Shown piece by piece: positions 11,024 through 25,352 of a stretch of 64,000 bases of DNA. The DNA is taken from positions 11,380,704 to 11,444,703 of the forward strand of contig NC_045139.1 of assembly GCF_008831285.2 (NCBI RefSeq), in the 5' to 3' direction. Numbering within the stretch: position 1 is the first letter of the stretch; each line of letters starts with the position of its first letter. The notes beneath the pieces were generated by a model. That model did not search any database. It saw nothing but the letters and a program-made list of their open reading frames with translations, and was not told where the DNA came from. The stretch comes from Nymphaea colorata (taxonomy: Eukaryota > Streptophyta > Magnoliopsida > Nymphaeales > Nymphaeaceae). The position numbers were made by a program, and so were the translations under genes.

Positions 11024-14000
11024 TTACGCCTTATTTTCTATCATCAGGACAGGACTTGGCAGCATTTTCTTCTCATTGAAGCTAAGACCAGGCAACATTT
11101 TTGGCATGCAGCACTGACTTTCTTTGGCTCCCTTTCTGTTCCCAACCTTTAAATCCATAAAATCTGTAGTTGGTACACTGTTGCTACTGGAGTTAGCATC
11201 AAACGGAACAGGTGTTCGAACTAATGCCTTTGGTGGTAGTGGTTTTGTTTCATCGACATTTGGCTGCTCGTTGTCAACCATCTGTCGATTAATAGATGAA
11301 GGCTGTAAAGGCAATGAGACATCACCAGCATCATCATCTTTTTCCTGGGTTTCCTTGAAAAGATCTGCCAGTTTCTTTCTCTTACTAGTTGGAGATATTT
11401 CCGCTTTGATATCAGACATTCTACTGACAATTGAAGCCAAAGTGGGCCGGGGTGTCCCAGGTGTGCTCCCATGGTAATTCAAAGAGTTTCCCCTGGATGG
11501 GGTAAAATCTGTAAAACGCACAATAAATATTAAGTCAAACCAATGCAATTTTCAGAAGATTCCCCAGTATAAAACAGATCCACAGAAACATATTTTACCT
11601 CCCCTGACACTAAAATAATCATCATCACAGTCAGACTCCAACCAAGCTAGGGAATCAAAGAAAGCCGCGTCTCTACTACCTGCAAGAAGACAAGCAAGTA
11701 ATAATAAATCATGTCTATCAGAAATATGGAGATGAGATATGCAGAAAGGGAAACAACAGCAAGGACCAAGTGGAACTATTAACCACATTAGTTAAATAGG
11801 CAATACATATGCAATGCCAACAAAGAATTTTTCCATCCATAAATATTGAAGTCCATACAGTGTTAATACTTGACTTGGACATGCCTTTAGCTCTCTAGAT
11901 TTCAAATTTAACCTCAAAAGAGAAAAAATAGTAAAGAAAAAGCAAATTAAACACAAGAGGTTTTGGTATCAATATTGCAGCTTTAAATAACTATGCAAGC
12001 TCAAGACCAAATCCTAGAATCGCCACCTGGTGATGCTATGCTGGTTGGTTTCTATATCCTTGAAGAGTAAATGAAAGAAGATGCAATCAAATTCTGGAAT
12101 GACATTTCTTTGTTCTGAGTACTTTAAATCATGGAATGACTTCCTCCTTTTATTTGGGACTTGTCATCAACTGGCCCTAGAATAAGTATATTCCTGTGAA
12201 ACAGGTATTTGGTGCACAGATTCAGGAAAGTTCCTTCAACCAAAGTTCATATTTTTACTAAAAACTTCCAGAGACCACATTTCAAGGAAACTTACGTGAT
12301 GTTTCAAAGCTTGGCAACCGGGCGTCATGAAAATTGAAACATCCCTCTTAAACAGAACAAGTGCTTCAATGATTTGCTCTTATGCCATCAGCTCAATTTA
12401 AACAGACAGGTGAGGGGGTGTGTGTATGCCTAAATGCATGTGTGGTTTCCAAAATGTTCAGGTCTAGCAACGTGAAGACATTAAACCTACTTGTACATCT
12501 TCAAATCAAATTAACGTGTTCATGTGCACATTCAAGCTTTCATGTGTACATTCAAGCAATCCAACAAAGTGAAAAAATTCCCACAACATTTACTGGAAGT
12601 ACTTTGGCTTCTTGTCATCAATCACTGCTGATTTGGACATCCCTACTGATGTGAATTATATCGCTGCTGCACAACTTCCCGACTCTTGGAATCGAGGAAG
12701 CAGAGTAGGGTCAGCATCGAGTCTTATTCATAATCTTCAACTGAATTCTCAGCTCATTTTCTCTACATGAAGCTCCATATTTCACATTGTCAAAAATAAA
12801 TAAACAAATGAACAAATTTTCATGTCTTATGAGAATGGCATACAAGGAAAACTTTTTCATGTCTTACCAATATGGAATCCAAATAAATTATCATATTTAT
12901 TGCAGCGAAAGAAAAACAAACAATTGCAATTCAACACGTGCTTTTACATGGATGAGTTTCAGCACATTTGATTATCTTTTGTCTCCTACTTTTCTTTTTA
13001 TTTACTCAAGCTTCCTTTTCCCGTTACAGTCACAAAAGGAAACAGGAAAACCAACTGGAAAAAATTGCAACTAAGCTAAATTTGATCGAACCAACTCCAG
13101 CAGTAACAACTGAATTAACCTTTTCAACTTGAACCTTTTCCATTCAAGAGACCAAGTCAAACACATGCCTATCCGTGCTGGTTAAGCAGTTGAATATTGA
13201 AGTCCGGACTCGATTCTAGAAGTGCAAGGGCAAACTAAGGAAAGCAATTGTCCAAACGGCAAGAACAAAGTCTCAAATGGCAGCCAGTGGTATTGATTTC
13301 TCCAAGCTCCCTATTCTTCTAAAGAATCTGGGAGATGCCATGCTAGCCTGACTGAATTGCCTTTGCTTCACATGGTGAGAGACATACACGGCAGTACACC
13401 AATTTACCAAACATCTCCGCGCACAATGAAGACCACGTATCTATCTCAGACTCCATTCATCGATAACAGGGTCGTCATTAATATGTGATGTCGCCGCATC
13501 AACATGGGCTGATCCTCGTATAGTATCCATCCATCCATCCATCATCATCAGAATTATCAATTTATCACCAGTATGTATCACCACCATGACCAACACCATC
13601 TATCATGCAGTTCTTATGACCGTTATTACCATCATTAACAATTGTCAATCAAATTACTCACAATTGAAACCATGATCGCTTGTCCAAACAACAAACGGTT
13701 CAATTCATCAAAACCCACGAACAAGAACTATCAGTATATGTATTTGATCTTCCATGACAAGCTAAACATGTCCACCTGCTGGACAACAAAAATCAAGAAA
13801 AGAGACAAAGGCAAAAGAGAACGGCCACGCTACACACAAAGATGACCGAAAACTACCCAAGTCAAATAATTACAAGATTCATAAAGAGCAACTAAACGGG
13901 ACAACGATTCATATGCCACAAGGACTCTTAATTACAACTTCAGAATGTCAACCAAACACGAGATGCTCACAGCTTCCATGATTATCATAAACTACAAGCT

Positions 14001-14422
14001 ACCATTAAATTCCTTCCATCAATGGCCCATACCATTAACTCAGAACACATGAAACCAGGAATTCATCTACACTTCGCCGTAATATCACCTCAGGATCCGG
14101 AAACGTACTCCAGTACCCAGACATCTCAACTAAATACAACGCCGAAACGGAAGAAGACAAAAGCAAACGCTCAGAATCGAAGGAGGACAGAAAGGAAAAA
14201 GTTACCATCACTCCGTTCTCTCCGAGACGACCCGTCGGAACTAATGCCACGTTCTCCATTCTGCCCCTTGGCCGCTAGCTCCACGACCCCGTTCTCCCTG
14301 TTCGCGACGGTCTTCCCCTTCTTCTCAGACATCATAACAAGCTTCTTGGCCTTGGCCGCCATCGACATAGTCAGTTTCATGCACGAACCATCGCGTTTCT
14401 CGGCAGAAACGCAGCAACCCAT
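11024..14422 (-). CDS. At3g27210-like protein of unknown function, 3 exons
   Basis: Exons on the minus strand are 14422-14206, 11679-11599 and 11508-11024, with GT-AG introns of 2,526 and 90 bp. The joined frame is 783 nt (260 aa plus stop). I chose the ATG giving MGCCVS, not the one 11 codons upstream, because plant homologues begin MGxCxS. Gly2 with Cys3/Cys4 predicts myristoylation and palmitoylation, so the protein probably sits on the inner face of a membrane. Conserved blocks are AAFFDSLAWLESDCDDDYFS (77-96), DFTPSRG (100-106), KKLADLF (144-150) and CCMPKMLPGLSFNEKK (232-247). These match the Arabidopsis At3g27210 family as I recall it. No catalytic motif is present, much of the chain looks disordered, and the function is unknown. 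Confidence 0.88.
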
Positions 14423-17400
14423 CTTCCTCTCTGGATCAACCCACCATGAAGACAAATAACCTCGAGTTTAAGACCGCTCAAGAAGAGGTGCTGCAGAACC
14501 AGCCATGACACCCATCTCCGGGCGTGAATTAGGGAAGAAGAGAGAGAACAGAAAAAAAGCTGAGCGTGGAAGACAAGTATGGAGAAGTGGAAGGGTTGAT
14601 GTGGTGTGGGGTTCCAAAACTAGGGTTTCGATGATGGATTCGGTTGGGATGATGATGGCGACGGTGTTGATGACGATGACTGGTTCCATTATTCAAACAC
14701 CAAAAATCTTCTCGGGAACGTCTCCTCGGAGGAAAATATCGCCCTAACAGCTGCACTTTCCACGCGGAAAAACAATATCTGGAATATATCGCCATGTATT
14801 GGAATCAGAAAAAGTTGCTGGGAAGCGTGAGGGTCGACTCTTGTGAACATTTACCACGTACATGCCATATGAATGACATAGGCCTTTAAACCTCATTACG
14901 AATAGTAGGAATGAACTTTTGGCTCACTCAGAATGATGTATTCCTCATTGAATTCTCTCTTTACATCGGTAAATTTTATACTAATTTGTAGAAAGTCAAT
15001 TTGTATCATAATCACCAAGAAATCCGCTTTACTTTTTCAAAAAAGTCCATTCACTTACTGCTTTACATGGCTTTGCTGATTCATGTATTTGATAATGTAA
15101 TATACTTCTACATGTTTGGCTTTCCATCATTTTGATTTCTCGGTTATTATACTTCAAGCATGAGTCATGTTCTCTTCTCTTTCTCTCTCTAGATTGAACT
15201 AGTATTTTTTTTATCAACATTATACTGCTATTAAATATTTCATCTAAACTATGAAAATCCTTTAAAAAAAGCAAAATAAACGGCAGCAAAAGGTGTCGAT
15301 CTCTTTGTAATTTATCGGCTTCTGAAAAAACAAGGTGAAAAACGATATTTCAGAAGGATATCGCCGAGATTCCTTGCCTTCCTCTGTTGTGACCGTGTGA
15401 ACTCTCAAGGTCCCAATCTTCGACTTTTTGAACTGGGGTACAATCGGAATTTAAAATTGTTCGGTGAGGTCCATATTGGTATTTTTGGGACCCACCAGGA
15501 AGGGGTTTTCCGGATTCTTTTTCGACTCTTTTTGTTTGCTTTAGGAACAAGTGTTAATTACGTTGTATAAAATATGACCGCTTTCCGATGGATGCCGTAA
15601 GAATCCGATTCGAATCGGTATCCCACATGGATCGGACGGGACCGAGTCCAGGAGATACTTTACCAAGCTATCTGTGGTTGCATTTCTTTTTGGTACTAAA
15701 AGTTGGATCTCTTTTAGCAACTAGCATTTTCTATATTTAAAAAATATATTGACAAACAAATAAAAGAAAACATGTAAAAGAAACCAAAAATATATTACAG
15801 AAGTTTAGAAGCATTCAAGGCAATGGGGGAGGAGGGTAGGGCCATGGACCTCCTTCAAATTTTAAATAAAAGACAAATTTTACATGTAATTTAAAAAAAA
15901 TCATTTAACTGATATTAAAATTTTGAAATTTTTCATTTTGACCCTTAAACCTATAGTCCAGCCCCCTTAATGAAATTTCATATTTCTGCCCTGGTTTCAT
16001 GTCATTTAGACAAAAATGTTAGAAGATACTATTGTATGGAAACCATGAAAACCTATAAGACTATAAGGACCGTAATTATTTAATGTTTTAAGTAGCTATT
16101 GAAATATTTTCAGAGTCTTAAGATATCCACATGGAAACCTGTCGACCATCTGACTCGTTATAATCTACCGACTCGGACTCAAGGCCGAGACGTCCAGTTC
16201 TTCCATGTCCCCACAGCCCCACCAAAAGAAAATGATATCTCATCCCTAAACTTTTTGGCCGCCAACGACAAAAAAAATAATATCGAAACTAAGGGCAACT
16301 TTTGGCCTTTTTCTCTTGAAATTCGCTTTCAACGGTTCAATTTTCAGATATTCATTTGTTTTATGGTGTTAAATGCCGACTAGCCTTGCAAGTAGTTTCT
16401 AGCGCACCCACTTCACGATCAATGGCCTAGCTAATCTAAAAAGGATCGATCGGAACGAAAAGAAAGGTAGAACGGACGGCGAACGCAAAATAACGATTAA
16501 TGTTTTATAAAAACTCAAGACTGATTATAAATGAGGCCTAAGCACCTTTATAGAATAACATCGGATCTTTGGATTTGAATCTAAATAAAATAAAATAATA
16601 AATAAAAACTCAAAATATGAATTGGCTGGCTCTTTGTTCAACTCTTTCTTTGCCGTCCACTGCGTCAGATTGGACCGACCTTTTACATTTGTCCAAAGCA
16701 CATCGCTGCCGCTTTGGCTGTGTGCGGCAATGTGGTTAAAAACTCGTGTTTGAATTTTGAAGTAGTCATTGTCACATTCCAATGCGCTTAGCTTTTGATC
16801 AGTAAAAAGTAGTTTCAAGCATTTTCTGTAAACCATGGGTAGACAGGGAGGGCCAGTAGTCTCTCTCAAAATTGGTGGAATGTAATCTTTAAAGGAAAAA
16901 AAAAAAAAAAAAATCAATGGACACCCTTTTGTCTTTTGGTCTCTCTTCAACTCTAATGTCATATCTTCTCCTAGTCCAACTTTCTCTTTAAAAATTCTAG
17001 AAAGAACCTACCGACTTGATGAGTTCACAGTTTTTTTTAGAATAGATATATCAACAACAACTTAGCCATGGCTGCCAAGCCCAAAGTGGGAAGTTCACAT
17101 CCGGTGTGCACTGGCTCGATCTTGCCTAGGCATTCCAGCATTCATTGGATGTTGGTATAATATGTTTGATTTGAATCGTATATCTCATTTAACTATTTCA
17201 CGGATCTCATTAAAAAATTGGATCAAATTCATATTTAAAAAATGACATCAGATTAGATTTGAATACATATATAAATATCTGATTGGATCTAAATCGGATC
17301 CAGTTTTAAATAAATAGCATATACATAAATACCCTTAGACGGTGAAAATCAATGGATTTCATGCAAAATCCTGATTCAGATGCAGATGTAAATGTAAAAT

Positions 17401-18600
17401 CGATTTCAGATATAATTCCGATTGTGAAATTGAGTTTTGGATTCAGATATAACTTATTTTGTTCGTATTCAAATCCAAATATACAAATATTTGAAAAAAC
17501 AAAAAATACAATAATAATATATCCAATTCAAGTATGATATGTTAACTTTCTTTCCAAAAAAAACTACATATAAAAAAAAAGAGGCTATATTTCGGCTCAT
17601 GTTAAAACTTTGAAACTATACTTCGACCCCTCAATGAAAAAGTCGTGTCTCTTCACCTTGTGTTGGCATGCATCGGCTTTCACAAAACACAGTCGCCACT
17701 AAATTTTGAACCAGTGACTAGCCACTAATCCAATCAATTGCATCACACCTCTTAGATAACAAAAAACAAGCTCAATTTTGTTAATTTTTATTTAACCAAA
17801 TCATTTCGCTCAAAATAACTGTATGTGCATGTACCTTCAGCTTGCTTGCTTTTATAATTCTCCATTTACCGGAGATAATTGTATATGCCTGTACTTTCAG
17901 CTCACATGCATTACGTCAAGGCTAAAACAGAACGAGAAGTGACCCAAAACAACACTTTAACATCGAGCAATTTAACGCTTTTTATTAATGGCATTGGCCC
18001 ATATTACTCAATCTTAGCCGACATATTAAAATTTTCGTTGTCTTTTATATTTTATAATATAGCAGTAATTTAAAATCATCACTCACTAACAGCAAAGTAA
18101 CGGCTCATATATATAGCCCGACCGGTACTCCGTACTCGGCTCGATCAGCCCGAGGTTCGGGTCTGAAAATATCACCTTGGATCGATCCCATAATTTATCA
18201 AGTGGTTTGGGCCTGTCTACTAAATATTTAAATTGTATTTTATATTTAAAAAATTATTTTATATTTAAAAAAATATAACCGGGTGGGGTTGAGCCGGACC
18301 CAGGCCTAGTGGTATCCAAGGAATCGAGAGAAGGGTAGAACGGTAAGATGAAAGATGAAATACGACTTTTATTTTTAAAAAAAAAGTACAAAACGAAACA
18401 ACGTGATAAGAAAGTTGGTTTCCTTTAAACTGTTTAAAATTATCAATGAGATGAAAGACCAAACTGCATATATATATATATATATATATAACCCAAACAA
18501 AAGAAAAAAGGAAACACGTTGTACGGACGGAAAAGGGCCCCCGGTGGTGTCAAGATCAATCGCCATTGGCTAATGTATTATCCAAAGCATTATTATGCAT
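14423..18600. other. intergenic, AT-rich, no gene seen
   Basis: The first few hundred bases are the 5' flank of the minus-strand gene. Beyond them are degenerate AT-rich stretches. About 17140-17540 repeats variants of gatttgaat / ggatccgat motifs. About 18110-18310 has ggcccg-type ends around an AT core and resembles the miniature elements at 23497 and 25353, but no target duplication was found. Short frames here carry no recognisable motif. Confidence 0.4.
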
Positions 18601-19083
18601 TATTATACATAAAATATGAACATCAGAAGGTCCAAGTCGACGTGTCTGGATTAATATAAGCCTTCATCGTTTATAAAATTGATCGCTATAATCAACTCGC
18701 TGAGCTCCTTCATGGATATGATTGGTTGAATATAAAAGAAGGCGAAATGAAGGCCCAACACATTGGGCAGCAAAACAGTCCACTTTAAAAGGGCAAAGCT
18801 GTCACAACGGCCGATTCAGCTGAACCGATCACCAACTGGCAAAAAATTATTATGTTATTTATTTTTTTAAATGGCAAAACTATATTAAAATAACTTAATG
18901 AATGTTACAATATTTAAAATAAAACAGACAGAACACCCGTATTGATCATTTAAACTAATTACCAATTGGATTTGAGTAGGTGAACTCGTCCTCCGGTCAA
19001 TTACAGCCAGATTTTTTGGTTCAGGTTTGAATGGAAAAATCCTTTGCTTTTTCCATCTAGGAAGAAAAACCCACAAATCATTA

Positions 19084-19162
<79 letters not shown>

Positions 19163-20279
19163 GAGATCAGAGTGATGGATGAGCGCCGACCCCTCCTTGC
19201 TGAATATTTCTTTTCTAAGTAGGGTTTTTTCATATCTATTCACACCGCGTTATGATATCTACGTTCAAAATCCTTGAAATCCACATAATAAGTCATGTTT
19301 CCTCACATGAATAAGATTTCTAACCAAAGTCTAAGTCATTACTTTTAAAAACAGAACTACCCATCAAAAAAAGCAAGACTTTTACTTTCGTTCTTAAGTT
19401 TACATAGAAATATGCAGAGTGCAGACTACATTTACGTAGTAAGTTTGGCAAAACTGTGTTGCACCTAGAGTGTAGGTGATGCCTTTACCACATGCACTGT
19501 GCATGAATTGTGAAGAACATGTGGACAAAGAGAGAGTGGACCATGCATGCCTTTATTGAAAGTCTATTGGAAGTTAAATGGAATGATTGGGAATATAAAG
19601 CCAAGCAGCAAAACCTTTTTCCTTTTGAAGGCCAATAATCATTCCAATGTATAATTCCCATGTCCTGTCGTGTGTGTCCTACCGTTTAAGTGGTTCAAAT
19701 TATCCATCAAATTTTAATTCCGCATCACATATCTGACCGAGCCAAGGACAGAGTTAGAAAATTTTAGTTAAGATATAAGATTTTAAATTTTTAAAAGGAA
19801 GCAATATGTAAAAGACAAAAATTGCTCATAAACATCAATATAAACATATAAAAGTTTTCAGGTTCTGTGTGGGCAGTTGCCCACACATAACCCACACCTG
19901 CGTCCGCCCATGAACCCAACATATTATAATGCATAGTTATGAAAAAGAAAGATCAATTATCTACGTTGAAGGAAGGAGGATGCTTAAGCTTTGATTTTTT
20001 TTAGGTTTTGAATGAAAAGAGACATGATTGATGTTAATTTCCATATCAGCAATAAGTGGGAGTCGATGCCCCTTATCTAAAATCCTCAAGATTTGAAAAC
20101 CATGGTAGATCTTAGGTCTGACTTAAGGATATCCTTAGTTTGGTGAACCATTGATTTTACTATACATCTTTAATTTGTAACCACAGGGAAAGCATGCCAC
20201 ATCAAATCCATGAATTTCAAATCTAAAGTAATCATTCCCATAAAGTTGCAAGTAATTTTGAACCATCATGTCAAACTTA
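18601..20279. other. intergenic, no gene seen
   Basis: Holds a compound CT/AT microsatellite (19085-19158). At about 19735-19930 a segment begins near gccaaggacagagttag and ends near tgcgtccgcccatg, and looks like a decayed relative of the repeat at 26306-26504. No coding sequence is supported. Confidence 0.4.
19085..19158. repeat. compound (CT)n(AT)n microsatellite
   Basis: About 30 bases of CT repeat pass directly into about 44 bases of AT repeat, the same order as at 9286 and 21296. Confidence 0.95.
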
Positions 20280-20670
20280 AGAAAATCAAATAGGCCTAAT
20301 GACATCGGACTGGAATCCGACCCGATCAATTGGAAACTAGGGCAGATTGGGCAGGTACCAGACAAAAAAGTCCAGGCCATACCCAACTAGACTCAGGCCC
20401 AAAAAAACCGGCCCTATAATGTATCGGGCCGGCCTGGGTCGGCTTGACAGGGGCTCGATTCGGCCCAATAACAAATAATTTTTTTATTTTATAAAAAATA
20501 TATATTTTATTATTAAAAATATATTATATATTTAAAAAAATTATATTTAAATTTTTTTTTTATTCAGCCCGGGTTTCGATTGCGAGTACCAGGCTCATGT
20601 TTAGGCTCGGGTTTTAGGTATCGGGCTAGTTCGAACCCGACTCTTATTTGACCGGGCCGGCCCAATGCCC
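20280..20670. repeat. GGCCC-rich, AT-cored repeat, probably a decayed miniature transposon
   Basis: Cggccc / gggccggcct motifs flank an AT-rich core (20475-20560) much like the cores of the MITEs at 23497 and 25353. The right side ends gggccggcccaatgccc. The left end and any target duplication are not identifiable, so the limits are approximate. Confidence 0.4.
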
Positions 20671-21295
20671 AGGTGTAGCTGCAACTTCTCACCCCTGTCG
20701 CAGTTGAACAAAAAAGAAGAGAAAACAAAAAATATCAAAGATGTCTTTTGGAGGCGGGCCCTGCCCAACTGTGGCCGGCGCAGGGAGGGAACATGCTGAC
20801 CTAGATAGTTTGTATCTGGTTCCAATCACAAACCCAATGTCTAATTCTAGACAAATAATTACCCCACCAGACATTTCCAACCTTGGTCCACACATGTGAA
20901 CCAAGTGCTCAAACTTTATCAGAAAATATTGGACCTACCCAATTAGGTGACTTCCAAGCCACATATAAACAGATTTATTATATGGTGAAATATAATTAAA
21001 AGATCTAAGTATAAGAATTAAGATCAGAGGCAGAGTGGAATAAATACTACGCATAGGACACGCTTACAGACTTGATGGGACAAGTCTCTTTTCCAGTTTG
21101 GACTTTGCTGGTGTCAGGACAAATATTGTACACCTCATAATCCATATAACCTTCCCCCAAATAATTGAAAAATTATTGTGCTTATCCCTAAGTGTAGAGG
21201 TCCTCCGCCTATGATGTAAAAATAATTGCATTAGTGTTTGTCTTCATGGTTTTATTTCACGATCAATCTTATTCACTAGATATTTGGTAACATAT

Positions 21296-21345
21296 TCTCT
21301 CTCTCTCTCTCTCTATATATATGTATATGTGTGTGTGTGTGTGTG
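21296..21345. repeat. compound (CT)n(AT)n(GT)n microsatellite
   Basis: CT repeats, then a short AT segment, then about 18 bases of GT repeat. Confidence 0.93.
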
Positions 21346-23488
21346 CAAGTAGGATTTAATTTAATTAATTAATCAGTTGAGGGACATGTCGGCAAAATCT
21401 TATGAGCCAAAATAGAAGGGTCGACATTTATCTAGGGTCTTCGTCTTAAACCTTTATAATTCTTGGTTATGGTTTTTCACTTGAGGCTTTTAATCTGGCT
21501 TTGACTGTTTTGCATGAGCCCAAATGTGGCTGATATCTCAAAATTTGATCCAAGGTACTCCTTACCTAAAGGTCCTTTATATCTTCTTGCCATTGCTTTC
21601 CACTTGTCATGTTAAGTTGACTTTGGTTGTTGTACAAACTGTAGACCTCAATGCCTATAACAACTCCTCGTTATTACTTGACGCTTGTCGTTATTACTTT
21701 ACACTTGGGATGCTGAGGCTGGCTTTTGGCTGTTTTACATCAACCCAAGCACCGCCTTTTATAAGCGGGGGAGCTAAAAAAAAAATTTTAGCTAAGGGGC
21801 ACTACTATTTTAAGTTCCAAGTTTTAACGTATGTAAAAAGAAAAGTAAGAAAGAATGAAGTATCACGATGTAAATAAAGCAAATTTCCGACACTAGCCAC
21901 GCACTTGCATGCCCAACTACCCATTTGGATTCCTTGGTGGACTTGGTTGTGAAGGCTTAAAAATGAGGGAGAGAGAGAGACAGCATTCTTCATTATGCAT
22001 ATGAAGTTAGCCATAAAATACAAGTTCAAATGTCTTAGATGAATTTGTATTTCTGAAGTAGCATCCCAACATCCTGTATCTGGTTCCATGTGAGATGTGA
22101 TTTATGTGAAAGATTTCTAAGGATGAATAAGATATGAACAGTTTTGAGGTGTACACTCTAAGCAGCTAGGAAGGCATCACAAATGTTTAGATACTTTGGA
22201 GGTCGTTGCTTTCGAACAAGCTAGTCATAAAATGGATACTGTAAAATATGAAAAGGTCAGGTCTGTATCCAAATTAAACAAATATCATTTTCTTGTGGGT
22301 GGAAATTCCTTCCAAATAAGACATGAGAAGATAAGTTGATCATCTCTAAGCCTGAATGCAAACGAAGTAACTTTCAGATTCTCAAACATTTTGAATGTGT
22401 TAGAAATATACTTTCCATAAATCAGCCAATCAAATGCTGAGAATTGTTCTAAAACATGGTGATGCATAATATTATGAAGAAGGAGAGAATTGTTCTAAAA
22501 CTTCAAAACGGAGCTAAATTTTCTTGGAGAAGTTGGTGCAAAATATACAAATACGTCACACCTTAGCACTCAATGCAACACCTCTCAGTGCAATGTCGGC
22601 TTTGACATGGAGGGTGGTGATTATCTAGCAACGGATGTGGATGCGAAAGTTGATTCACTGTTATTGCTGATGACACATTACCTTGTTTGCATTGGTCAAT
22701 GCTAGAGAAATAATTTGCTTGAGGGAATGTCATCAAACTCAATGAGGGCTTCTGCTCTTACTAGGTCTTCTAAAGCTCGATGCATTTGGACAGTAATGTG
22801 ATTCTCTACTATATGACTAACTAAAGGAAAGGTAATGGAATCAGACTCAAAGTAAGACAACTACACATCCTCAATGTAACACTCACCCTAAAAAATTTAG
22901 TTCCGCATTTAATATCATTGTGAGGGATTTTCAAGAGCTTATCAAGGAGGTTATTAAATTAAATAGATGATTATCCTGGTTCTTAGCTTTTTTAGGAGCT
23001 AGAGACAAAACTTTTAGAGGGCAGGTTAAGATATGAAAATCACTTATGGCAGAATCAAATGAGATGCTAGAAATAAGGATCATTTATAATAGTTTTTTAT
23101 ATAGTGAAACCTCATCTCTTGTAAAAAATGGTGAAGAGTGAGAAAGAGTGCAAGTAAGCTTGTTTCGGCTGAACAACTATAAGTCCTTTGTGTTTTGCGT
23201 ACCACTTTTCTCCTTTGTTCTTCTCATCCTCTAGGGCGTTTGAAAGTGCTGGAACACCGCAGAACAGAACAAACTGTTCCGTTTTGTGCATTTCCACACA
23301 AACGTTGGACACAGGACGGTAAGGACAGACTGGACATAAGAACATAGGGTACATAAATCGACCCTGTTCCACTGCGTTGCCTGGTTTACCAGGCACTCTC
23401 GAGCTATCCCTCTTGGAACATTCAAGTGTGTGCGTCAATTTTCATATTTTTTTACCACAATTTTGATAGTTTTTACCAACAATTTTGT
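21346..23488. other. intergenic, no gene seen
   Basis: Only short frames without motifs. A 108-codon minus-strand frame at 23112-23438 contains several cysteines but matches no family I recognise and shows no gene structure around it. Confidence 0.4.
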
Positions 23489-23496
23489 CCTACTAT

Positions 23497-23735
23497 TAAG
23501 CATGGGCATGGGGCCGGCCTGGCCTGACACCCGAAACCCAGACTCGAGCCGTTTAAAAATGTATATTTTTAATATAAAATAATATATAAATATAATGAAT
23601 TGTAATAAAGTATTATAATTTTATATAAAAATCAATAAATTATATATTAAAAAAATATTATTGGGCCGAACCAGGCTTATCGGGCCCACTTGAGCTGGCC
23701 CGATAACTGATCGGGCAGGCCTGATGCCAAACTTA
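23497..23735. mobile_element. hAT-like miniature inverted-repeat element (MITE), 239 bp
   Basis: The element is bounded by the exact 8-bp direct repeat cctactat (23489-23496 and 23736-23743). Its ends are inverted and imperfect: TAAGCATGGGCAT on the left against TAAGTTTGGCATC read inward from the right. Subterminal GGCCC motifs flank an AT-rich core. An 8-bp duplication with short inverted ends is typical of the hAT superfamily. There is no coding capacity. The core closely matches the element at 25353. Confidence 0.8.
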
Positions 23736-23989
23736 CCTACTATTACCAAAAACATGTTCTCTTATTGTGGGAGCAATAAAATCTCAAGTTTGTGTCAATT
23801 GGTACCCTCATATGGGTGCGGCACATCTCAAGCTGACAGATAATTTTGTCTTTAATCCTCCAACTGAATACAATGGTGCAAACGATGTAGTTGTTGGCAA
23901 CAACTCCTCTCCTCACAATCAAGGCTCAAGCAAATTTTGCTTGCATACAAATAACCATTAAAGAATGTGCCAACTATGACCTACTTTAT

Positions 23990-24770
23990 CGGAATTAGAC
24001 GTTGTCATCTATAACTATAAGTATGATGCCTTTCAAGCTAGAACATATATATTATTCATAATAAACTTGTTATAACACCTAAAATGTCCCAAGCTTGTAA
24101 TGTCTTTGGTATACATTTGACCAAATTGATGCCCCCCTGTAGATATATGACCAGATTGGACTAAGTCATTTGCATAGCGCCAATCAACTTCAATGTACTT
24201 TGTCCTCTCGTGGAAAACTGAATTGTTAACAATACAAGTGGCTACCTTTATTCCCACACATCATCACCACACTGAGTCTAAGATCTTTATATGTAGTTCT
24301 TTTAGGACATATCTAATCCAAATCATTTATAAATCCATTTGCTCCAATGCTATATGTTTAGATACGATCCTTGATCGGGCTACAATGTCATGCCTTTTCT
24401 TTCTTTATATAATTAAGTTTTCTCTACAAACATGTAGAATTCAATGGTTGACTTACTGTCATTGATGACCATTATATAATCAGCAGCAAAATATGCAACT
24501 ATATGAAGAAAGGAGCATTGTTTGTAAAACAACACTTTAGTAGGAGAGGATTTCAAATATCTAAGGATCATCATCACTGCTTCTTAGTGCACTTCAGTTT
24601 GGTTTGTCTATAAATTGACTTTGCCTTGCTAATAGCAAAAGAAAGATCTACTATTATCGCAACAACATATAAAAGTTTACCAACCAATGACCTAAAACTT
24701 CTATTGCCAATTAATTTTACTTGCTCTTCACATATGGAGTTTAAGATTTATTGGAATATTGGCTACTTTA
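23990..24770 (-). pseudogene. antisense Copia reverse transcriptase / RNase H fragment
   Basis: Read on the minus strand, degraded peptides follow the order of Copia pol. First comes a SLVGKLLYV..DLSFAIS block (about 24700), then a remnant of the RNase H start (about 24450), then NNSVFHERTKYIEVDWRY followed by LVQSGHIST (about 24230-24130). These correspond to the conserved NPVFHERTKHIE and LVQSG motifs of RNase H. Many stops and indels intervene and no LTR was found on either side. Confidence 0.7.
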
Positions 24771-25344
24771 GCTCTCAGCACTGTTGTTTCTTTTAATCAA
24801 ATGCGTAGCGTTCTTTGAGTTATAAATAATCCTTTGCTGCCTTTGGCCACCTCGATAACTAAAAATTTCCTACGAGGCAAAGGTCTTTAATAACAAAGTA
24901 ATTTTTGAAGATGGACTTTGGTATATGATATATCCTTCAAACTACTTCCTACGAGAGTGATGCCATACATATTGACCACATTACTAGAATACTAGTAGAA
25001 CTCTTCTTAATAAATAATGAGTGGTCCAATGCGGCCTACTGATAGACATTATTTTATATAATTTCCAAACCATGCACTCGACCTTGTTTGAGGCCATGCA
25101 TTGCCTTAATTAACTTGCACATTTCCATGCACTTTCTCTGAATTTCAAAACCTGTAATGAAAGACCATAAAATGAAACAAACCAATCAACTAATTCCAAG
25201 CCAAGCTACTAGTGAAAGTATCGCAAGAAAACCAAACATCATATATCCTCATGTACTTTTTGACTACTAAACTTATCGTTCGATATACTCATCTTATTGT
25301 ACTTATTGGAATAGACTCGCTTACATCCAACACTATAAACATCA
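24771..25344. other. intergenic, no gene seen
   Basis: This may include further unrecognisable parts of the antisense Copia fragment to its left. No motif could be assigned. Confidence 0.35.
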
Positions 25345-25352
25345 TTAGGAGG

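Noticed and set aside
14022-14459. 145-codon plus-strand frame
   Set aside because: It is the shadow of exon 1 of the minus-strand At3g27210-like gene, whose splice sites and conserved blocks are convincing.
17140-17540. Possible further miniature element with ggatccgat motifs
   Set aside because: No inverted ends or target duplication could be defined.
23112-23438. 108-codon minus-strand frame with several cysteines
   Set aside because: No start context, no homologous family recognised, and surrounded by repeat-derived sequence.
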